Shown piece by piece: positions 59,331 through 64,000 of a stretch of DNA of 64,000 bases. Where the stretch lies: NCBI RefSeq assembly GCF_044901685.1, contig NZ_JBJDPS010000019.1:54879-118878 (forward strand). Direction: 5' to 3'. A program made the translations under genes and the position numbers. Origin of the DNA: Micromonospora_G sp044901685. Lineage in GTDB: Bacteria; Actinomycetota; Actinomycetes; Mycobacteriales; Micromonosporaceae. The notes beneath the pieces are model-generated. The model was not told where the DNA came from. It ran no database searches and saw nothing but the letters and a program-made list of their open reading frames with translations. Positions within the stretch are counted from its first letter, which is position 1. Every line of letters starts with the position of its first letter.

Positions 59331-60599
59331 TCACGCGGTGCCGCCGACGGGGCGACGGCGTGCGCCGGTACGGCGATTCGTCGCGGCCGACCCGACCGAC
59401 CGCAGGTGGAACGGCAGGTACCCGAGCGCGGCGAGCCCGATCAGCACGTACAGGTTGCTGTAGACCAACCCCGCCCCCCGGAAGTGCAGGTCCCAGCCCT
59501 GGATTCCGGCGAGGACCCAGGTCGTGCTCAGCACCAGCAGCAGCCAGCCCAGGCCGACCACGACCAGCCCGGGGCGGCTGCGGACCCGCCAGGCACGTTC
59601 GGCGAGCAGCACCAGCGCCGGCACCGCCCAGACCCAGTGGTGATGCCAGGAGACCGGGGAGACCAGCAGGCCGGTCGCGGCGCAGGCGAGCACGCCGAGC
59701 AGGTGGTCACCGGAGCGGGCGCACCAGGCCGCGACCCCGACCCCGGCCACCGCGACCAGCGCCGCCAGCGGCAGCCAGAGGTGTCGGACCTCGGCCGAGT
59801 CGGCCAGCCGGGCCAGCGCGCCGTGCAGCGACTGGTTCAGGATCGTACGGGGGTCGCCGGTCACCCGGGACGAGTCGAGCAGCGTGCCGCCCCAGAACCG
59901 TGCCGAGTCGGCGGGACGCCAGGCGAAGCCGACGCCGACCGTGGCGAGGAAGCCGGCCACGGCGGTACCGGCGGCTCTCGGGCGTCCGGTGGCGAGCAGG
60001 TAGACCACGAAGATCAGCGGGGTGAGCTTGATCCCGGCGGCGATCCCGACGCCCAGCCCGTACCAGCGTCGGGACGGGTCGCCGGTCAGGTCGAGCAGCA
60101 CCAGCAGCATGAGGAAGAGCCCGACCTGACCGGCCTGGAGGTGCCCCGAGACGGCGAACAGCGGCAGCGCCAGCACCGTGGCGACCAGCGCCGGCACCGC
60201 CCGGCGGTCCGCCGTCGGGGCGACCGCCCGCCAGGTCAGCCGGATCACCGCCAGCAGGGCGAGGACCGAGGCGAACGCCCAGAGCCCGATCGCCACCTCC
60301 GTGGGCGCGTACCCGAGCGGTTGGAACAGCAGCGCCGCGAACGGCGGGTACGTGAAGCCCAGCTCGATCCCGTCCGCGCCCCGGACCGCCACGTCGTACA
60401 GCCGGCCGTCCCCGCCGGCCGCGGCCGCCGCGCCGGTGCGGTAGGCCGCGAGGTCCCACCAGAACTGGCCGGTGACCCGGTGTACGGCGACCGCACCGGC
60501 CGCGACCAGCAGCGCGAGCGCCACCGGCGCGGCGGTGGTGAGTGAGCGGCGGGTCCGGGGCGGGTTCGGCGTTCCCGTGGTCGGAGAAGGCATCAGCAC
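59331..60599 (-). CDS. GT87 (DUF2029) polyprenyl-phosphomannose-dependent mannosyltransferase-like protein
   Basis: A 422-residue membrane glycosyltransferase of the GT-C fold with about ten helices. The catalytic region is near the first periplasmic loop: QFWWDLAAYRTGAAAAAGG with Asp in the DLxxY pattern, then YDVAVRGADGIELGFTYPPFAALLFQPL. SPVSWHHHWVWAVPALVLL is the other typical DUF2029 block. Relatives (PimE-like) use polyprenyl-phospho-mannose to extend glycolipids outside the membrane. The GTG at 60599 has GGGAG at good spacing; an ATG follows two codons later. Its promoter carries SARP-type heptamers. Confidence 0.87.
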   Translation of the reverse strand: MLMPSPTTGTPNPPRTRRSLTTAAPVALALLVAAGAVAVHRVTGQFWWDLAAYRTGAAAAAGGDGRLYDVAVRGADGIELGFTYPPFAALLFQPLGYAPTEVAIGLWAFASVLALLAVIRLTWRAVAPTADRRAVPALVATVLALPLFAVSGHLQAGQVGLFLMLLVLLDLTGDPSRRWYGLGVGIAAGIKLTPLIFVVYLLATGRPRAAGTAVAGFLATVGVGFAWRPADSARFWGGTLLDSSRVTGDPRTILNQSLHGALARLADSAEVRHLWLPLAALVAVAGVGVAAWCARSGDHLLGVLACAATGLLVSPVSWHHHWVWAVPALVLLAERAWRVRSRPGLVVVGLGWLLLVLSTTWVLAGIQGWDLHFRGAGLVYSNLYVLIGLAALGYLPFHLRSVGSAATNRRTGARRRPVGGTA

Positions 60600-60631
60600 G
60601 TCGTCTCCCTCGCTGTCCAGCCGAGAAAGAC

Positions 60632-60684
60632 GGTAACGACCGGTGCGCTACGGTTCCTGGAACCGACCTGGATTACCCAGAGTT
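60632..60684 (-). promoter_or_regulatory. SARP-type promoter D (GT87 gene)
   Basis: Minus strand: AACTCTG (60684-60678, weak), ATCCAGG (60673-60667) and TTCCAGG (60662-60656), at 11-bp steps, then 18 nt and GTTACC (60637-60632) followed by GTC. Spacing is identical to promoters A and B although the rest of the sequence has diverged. Confidence 0.65.
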
Positions 60685-60740
60685 CGCCGGGGTGGCGGTG
60701 GCCCCACCCGCGCCGACGGCCCGCTCTCCGCGCGCGGTCG

Positions 60741-61103
60741 TCACGGCGTTGTCTCCTCGGCGGCCAGCAGGATCGGCCCGGTGACGTTGGTGGGTCGGTT
60801 GCCGGCGGTGTCGACGGCCCTGACCCAGAGGTCGGCGACGGCGGTGCCCGGGAAGTCCGGGTCCCCGGTCAGGGTGACCCAGACGGTCGCGTTGCCGTTC
60901 GCGTCGGCGGCCACCCACTCGACCACGTTGTTGTCGAAACCGTAGTCATAACCCACGACATCGGTGTCGCCCGGGGCCGGGCTGAAGGTGACGGGACCGG
61001 GCACGCCGGCCACCAGCCTGCCGACGGTGACCACGGGCTCGCCGGGGTCGACGTCGTCGACGAGGAAGTAGCACGGACCGGTGCTGGGGCTGGTCGCACC
61101 GTG
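60741..61103 (-). pseudogene. 3' fragment of an exported Ig-like-domain protein
   Basis: From about 61075 down to the stop at 60741 the minus strand encodes a protein-like sequence: CYFLVDDVDPGEPVVTVGRL, VTFSPAPGDTDVVGYDYGFD and DLWVRAVDTAGNRPTNVTGP. This is the pattern of Ig-like repeats in large secreted actinobacterial proteins. There is no start codon, signal peptide or ribosome binding site, and the DUF4253 gene abuts it directly upstream (stop at 61106). It is therefore most likely a truncated remnant whose 5' part was lost by deletion or rearrangement. Confidence 0.6.
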
Positions 61104-61105
61104 AG

Positions 61106-61942
61106 TCAGTCCCACCAGAACGACCAGATGGGAGCACCGAGCAGCAAGTCCGCGTACGCGCGCAGGGTGTCGGCGCCCTGCCAGACGTTGTCCGGGCAGA
61201 AGGCGAAGTGTTCGGCTGCCACTCGCAGCGCGTGTTCGGGTTCGAGGGGTGGTGCCGCCACGCTCAGGTACAGGGCGTCGAAACCGACCGCCACCACCCG
61301 GGCGGCGAACCGGTCCTCCCAGTCCCGGACCACGGCGGAGACCTCCGACGTAGCGGCGTAGTTGGCCGGGCCGCCCCAACCGCTGACCGTCAGCGCGTCC
61401 GCGCCTCGACCGGCGGCGACCAGTCCCAGTCGCCACCCGTCGTCGGCGAGCACCCCGACCCACTTCCGCGCGTGCTCCCCGGGATCCCAACTCGCCGTGC
61501 CCCGATCGGCGCGTCCGGGCCAGGCAGGCCCGTACGGCGCCGTCGGCGACCTCTCCTTCTGCTCCGGATCCCCGTCGTCGGGGCGAACGTGTTCCGACCA
61601 CCACTGGGCCAGCAGGACCGCCGGGTCGTGTCGGTCGATCGCGGTCGGATCCTCCGGCCAGACCTCCCCGTCGGCCCAGGGGCGGTCCGGTTCCAAGTCG
61701 AGGCCGCCGAGCAGCAGTGGCCACAGCCCGGTGCGGCCGTGTTCGGCGTGGAGACGGCCCCACACCTCGGCCGATGCCGGGCCGTCACCGAGCCAGTACG
61801 CCGGATGTCCGCCCTGTTCGGGCTCGACCAGTCGCCCCGGCGGTAGCCGCACCGGCAATTCCCCGGCCGTGGCGGCCGTGCCGCCGGGAAACAGCCGGTG
61901 CAGTTCCGGGCGCGGTGGAGTCGACGTCGTCACGCCGGGCAA
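61106..61942 (-). CDS. DUF4253 domain protein
   Basis: A 278-residue soluble protein of the DUF4253 family. The N-terminal half has AEVWGRLHAEHGRTGLWPLLLGG, and the C-terminal half has the family's FDALYLSVAAPPLEPEHALRVAAEHFAFCPDNVWQG and the closing motif WSFWWD. The family occurs as single genes or in polymorphic-toxin immunity-like settings, but its activity is not known. It reads minus-strand alone; its stop lies directly against the truncated fragment at 60741-61103. Confidence 0.87.
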   Translation of the reverse strand: MPGVTTSTPPRPELHRLFPGGTAATAGELPVRLPPGRLVEPEQGGHPAYWLGDGPASAEVWGRLHAEHGRTGLWPLLLGGLDLEPDRPWADGEVWPEDPTAIDRHDPAVLLAQWWSEHVRPDDGDPEQKERSPTAPYGPAWPGRADRGTASWDPGEHARKWVGVLADDGWRLGLVAAGRGADALTVSGWGGPANYAATSEVSAVVRDWEDRFAARVVAVGFDALYLSVAAPPLEPEHALRVAAEHFAFCPDNVWQGADTLRAYADLLLGAPIWSFWWD

Positions 61943-61970
61943 CGTAGATCAACGGTGTGACAAAGCAGGA

Positions 61971-62243
61971 TCAGAGCGGGTCGGGGCACTTCGCCGAGCT
62001 GAATTCCAACCAGCGGCTGGTGGTGCCGAAGGAGTCGCTGGTGCCGTCGCAGAAGTTGGTCCGGCCACCGATGATCGTCTCGTAGCTGGCGGAGCTGAAG
62101 TAGAGGTACGTGCACTGGTAGCCGGACTTGCAGGCCGGGATGGCGGCAGCCGGGGACGCCGGGCCGACCAGGGCGGTGGCGGCGCCGGCGGCGACCGCCA
62201 ACGCGGCCAGGGACCGGCGGATCGTGGAGGTGCGACGGGACAC
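61971..62243 (-). CDS. Small secreted Cys-rich protein (DUF6289-like)
   Basis: A 90-residue exported protein. The GTG at 62243 follows GGGAGGAACC and is preferred over an ATG nine codons upstream. A Sec signal covers about 1-34 (ends SPAAA). The mature part is about 55 residues with CKSGYQCTYLYFSSASYE, a middle Cys in TNFCDGT and a final Cys near the end, so two disulfides are possible. The pattern resembles DUF6289 proteins of actinomycetes, of unknown function. It stands alone, 28 bp upstream of the DUF4253 gene. Confidence 0.72.
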   Translation of the reverse strand: MSRRTSTIRRSLAALAVAAGAATALVGPASPAAAIPACKSGYQCTYLYFSSASYETIIGGRTNFCDGTSDSFGTTSRWLEFSSAKCPDPL

Positions 62244-62480
62244 GGTTCCTCCCAGGATGTTTGTCCACATCGGATAGTGGGCCGACCCTCATTGTCAACC
62301 GGTGACAGGTCGAGTGCAACGGGTAGCCGAGCATAAATCGATCAGCATGGTTCGATTCCGGTGTCCGGTCACCGAGGGTGGGGTGGCCCGAAGTGGCGCT
62401 CGTCCCTGTCGGGACCCCGGTCGGGTGGCCGCACGATCGGCCGGGACTAGCCTGGTGAACCCAGGCAAAGGAGTAGCGAG

Positions 62481-63971
62481 ATGGCTACGGACAGTGACAG
62501 AGTGGTAGCCGATCCGGTCCGGTACGGCCAACCCGCCGGTCGCTGGGTGCTGCTCGCCACCGTCCTCGGTTCCGGCCTGGCCTTCATCGACTCGACCGTG
62601 GTGAACATCGCGCTGCCCCGGATCGGTACGGACTTCAACGCCGGTGCCGCCGCGTTGCAGTGGACCGTCAACGGATACACCCTCAGCCTGGCCTCGCTGA
62701 TCCTGCTCGGTGGGTCGCTGGGGGACCGGTTCGGGCGCCGCCGGATCTTCGTGCTCGGCGTCGTCTGGTTCGCCGTCGCCTCGCTCTTCTGCGGCCTGGC
62801 GCCGAACGAGGAGGTCCTGGTCGCGGCCCGGGTACTCCAGGGCATCGGAGGTGCGTTGCTCACCCCGGGGGCGCTCGCCATCCTCGGCGCGTCGTTCCAT
62901 CCGGACGACCGGGCCAGGGCGATCGGGGCCTGGTCCGGGCTGGGCGGCATCGCCGGTGCCCTCGGGCCGTTCCTCGGCGGCTGGCTGGTGGAGGCCGCGA
63001 GTTGGCGGCTGGTGTTCCTGATCAACGTGCCGCTGGCGGCGCTGGTCGCGGTGGTCGCGCTCAGGCACGTACCGGAATCACGTGACCCGGACGCGCCCGA
63101 CCGGCTCGACCTGGTCGGTGTGCTCACCGGGGCGGCCGGACTCGCCGGCCTCACCTACGGCTTCACCGCGTGGCCGACCTCCGGGCCGACCTCGCCGACC
63201 GTGCTGGTCACGCTGGCCGTCGGGGTCGCCGGGATGATCGGGTTTGTGGTCGCGGAGCGGCGTTCACCGCACCCGATGCTGCCGCTGGGCGTCTTCGCCG
63301 TACGGGCGTTCAGCGCGGTGAACCTGGTGACCTTCGTGGTCTACGCCGCGCTCGGCGGGGTGTTCTTCCTGGTGGTGCTGAACCTACAGGTGGTGTCCGG
63401 GTTCAGTCCGCTGGCGGCGGGTACGGCGATGCTGCCGGTCACCGTGCTGATGCTGCTGCTCTCGGCTCGGGCGGGGGCGCTCGGGCAGCGGATCGGACCC
63501 CGGATCCCGATGACGGTCGGTCCGGTCGCCTGTGCCGGGGCGCTGGTGCTGCTGGCCGGTGTCGGTTCCGGCACCACCTACCTAACCGGGGTCCTGCCGG
63601 CGGTGCTCCTGCTCGGCCTGGGACTCTCGCTGACCGTGGCGCCACTGACCGCCACCGCGCTCGGCTCGGTCGACGAACGGCACGCCGGCATCGCCAGCGG
63701 GGTGAACAACGCGGTCGCCCGCGCCGCCGGGCTGCTCGCCGTCGCGGTGCTGCCGCTGGCCGCCGGGATCGGCGCCGGCAGTCTCACCGATCCCACCGAC
63801 CTCGCCCCGGTGTACCGGGTCGCCATGCTGATCTGCGCCGGCCTGCTGCTGGCCGGTGCGGTGATCGCCCTGCTCGGCATCCCGTCCCGGCTACCCACCC
63901 AGCGTAAGGAAGGGCCCCTTATTAACGCGGCGGATTCCAGGGGTCGTTGCAACACGGTGGTTAGTCGGTGA
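62481..63971 (+). CDS. DHA2-type MFS drug exporter (EmrB/QacA family), 3' end altered
   Basis: A 496-residue transporter with 14 predicted helices. Landmarks are SGLAFIDSTVVNIALPRIG (helix 1), LQWTVNGYTLSLASL, motif A GGSLGDRFGRRRIFVLG, and motif C-like GGIAGALGPFLGGWLVE. It should export a hydrophobic drug in exchange for protons. A ribosome site AAAGGAG precedes the ATG at 62481. The frame passes after LPTQR into a repeat-like element and then the end of an insertion sequence, which supplies the stop; the last 20 or so residues (KEGPLINAADSRG and following) are therefore not native. The protein is probably still functional. Confidence 0.88.
   Translation: MATDSDRVVADPVRYGQPAGRWVLLATVLGSGLAFIDSTVVNIALPRIGTDFNAGAAALQWTVNGYTLSLASLILLGGSLGDRFGRRRIFVLGVVWFAVASLFCGLAPNEEVLVAARVLQGIGGALLTPGALAILGASFHPDDRARAIGAWSGLGGIAGALGPFLGGWLVEAASWRLVFLINVPLAALVAVVALRHVPESRDPDAPDRLDLVGVLTGAAGLAGLTYGFTAWPTSGPTSPTVLVTLAVGVAGMIGFVVAERRSPHPMLPLGVFAVRAFSAVNLVTFVVYAALGGVFFLVVLNLQVVSGFSPLAAGTAMLPVTVLMLLLSARAGALGQRIGPRIPMTVGPVACAGALVLLAGVGSGTTYLTGVLPAVLLLGLGLSLTVAPLTATALGSVDERHAGIASGVNNAVARAAGLLAVAVLPLAAGIGAGSLTDPTDLAPVYRVAMLICAGLLLAGAVIALLGIPSRLPTQRKEGPLINAADSRGRCNTVVSR
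63904..63926. repeat. GC-rich palindromic element of Micromonospora-like repeat type
   Basis: Begins GTAAGGAAGGGCCCCTTATT and ends AAC. AAGGGCCCCTT contains a GGGCCC palindrome. I recall similar dispersed elements in Micromonospora genomes; only one copy is in this window, so repetition cannot be shown here. Confidence 0.45.
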
Positions 63972-64000
63972 CGGTTAGGAGTTTAGCGAGGCGCTCGGCT
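63938..64000 (-). mobile_element. End of an insertion sequence, cut by the window edge
   Basis: The sequence from CAGGGGTCGTTGCAACACGG onward has the look of an IS terminal inverted repeat, and the minus strand beyond it encodes a C-terminus AERLAKLLTVTD with stop TAA at 63961-63963. The family cannot be named from this fragment. Confidence 0.55.
63961..64000 (-). CDS. Partial transposase C-terminus
   Basis: Only 12 codons (AERLAKLLTVTD, then TAA) are visible, reading in from the right edge. The position just inside a putative terminal repeat suggests a transposase, but this is inferred from context. Confidence 0.4.
   Translation of the reverse strand, partial: AERLAKLLTVTD

Noticed and set aside
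62330..62400. A T-arm-like string GGTTCGATTCC suggesting a tRNA gene
   Set aside because: The flanking bases do not form a T-stem or acceptor stem and no D- or anticodon arm can be built upstream.

Overview
The window reads as chromosomal DNA of a high-GC actinomycete, most likely of the Micromonosporaceae. The support is indirect: very high GC at third codon positions, frequent GTG starts, a DUF664/DinB protein of the mycothiol type, two SARP/AfsR-type regulators, two LtrA proteins, Tat- and Sec-exported carbohydrate-active enzymes, and at the right edge a short 'gtaaggaagggcccc' element of a kind I associate with Micromonospora genomes. I see no rRNA, tRNA, CRISPR array, prophage or plasmid functions. 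No gap between genes exceeds about 300 bases; the largest (46395-46689, 38588-38869, 16796-17070) hold regulatory sequence and hairpins.

Layout. 0-6 kb: two polysaccharide deacetylases, an LtrA membrane protein, a large surface acyltransferase and a DUF1992 protein. 6-9 kb: a three-gene ABC-2 exporter. 9-11 kb: small genes, including one noticeably low-GC membrane protein. 11-18 kb: a carbohydrate uptake operon (LacI regulator, FAD oxidoreductase, binding protein, two permeases, no ATPase) divergent from a Tat-exported beta-propeller glycosidase-like protein, with two palindromic operators between them. 18-24 kb: an Nramp-like transporter, a sigma-factor remnant, a ThDP-dependent oxidase and a second LtrA. 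24-31 kb: a large ThuA/DUF1080 exported protein, a DUF1707 protein, a lipoprotein and an AfsR-like SARP-NB-ARC-TPR regulator. 31-36.5 kb: the glyoxylate shunt (aceA-aceB) divergent from a RamB-like regulator, with a helically phased set of TTGCRAA boxes between them. 36.5-46.4 kb: an M23 peptidase, CorA, a GH20 hexosaminidase, a methyltransferase, a TY-Chap-like/membrane pair, a beta-helix surface protein and an EspR-like regulator.

The most interesting region is 46.7-60.7 kb. Three transcription units and two further genes encode four membrane-anchored GT2 glycosyltransferases, a UbiA enzyme resembling decaprenyl-phosphate phosphoribosyltransferase, an NAD-dependent epimerase/reductase, a class III aminotransferase, a NodB deacetylase, a methyltransferase, a UPF0104-type flippase-like protein, a GT87 mannosyltransferase-like protein and a membrane endonuclease/exonuclease/phosphatase-family enzyme. 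A compact SARP regulator sits inside it. Three promoters in the region (52179-52231, 59240-59292, 60632-60684) share heptamer direct repeats at exact 11-bp spacing, 18 nt upstream of a TA-x-CGTC -10-like motif, which is the classical layout of a SARP binding site. I infer a SARP-controlled pathway for a polyprenyl-linked, amino-modified cell-surface glycan or glycolipid that I cannot match to a named pathway.

60.7-64 kb: a truncated exported-protein fragment, a DUF4253 protein, a small secreted protein, and a DHA2 MFS exporter whose 3' end runs into the end of an insertion sequence at the window edge. Family names are from my own recognition of motifs; no database search was run.
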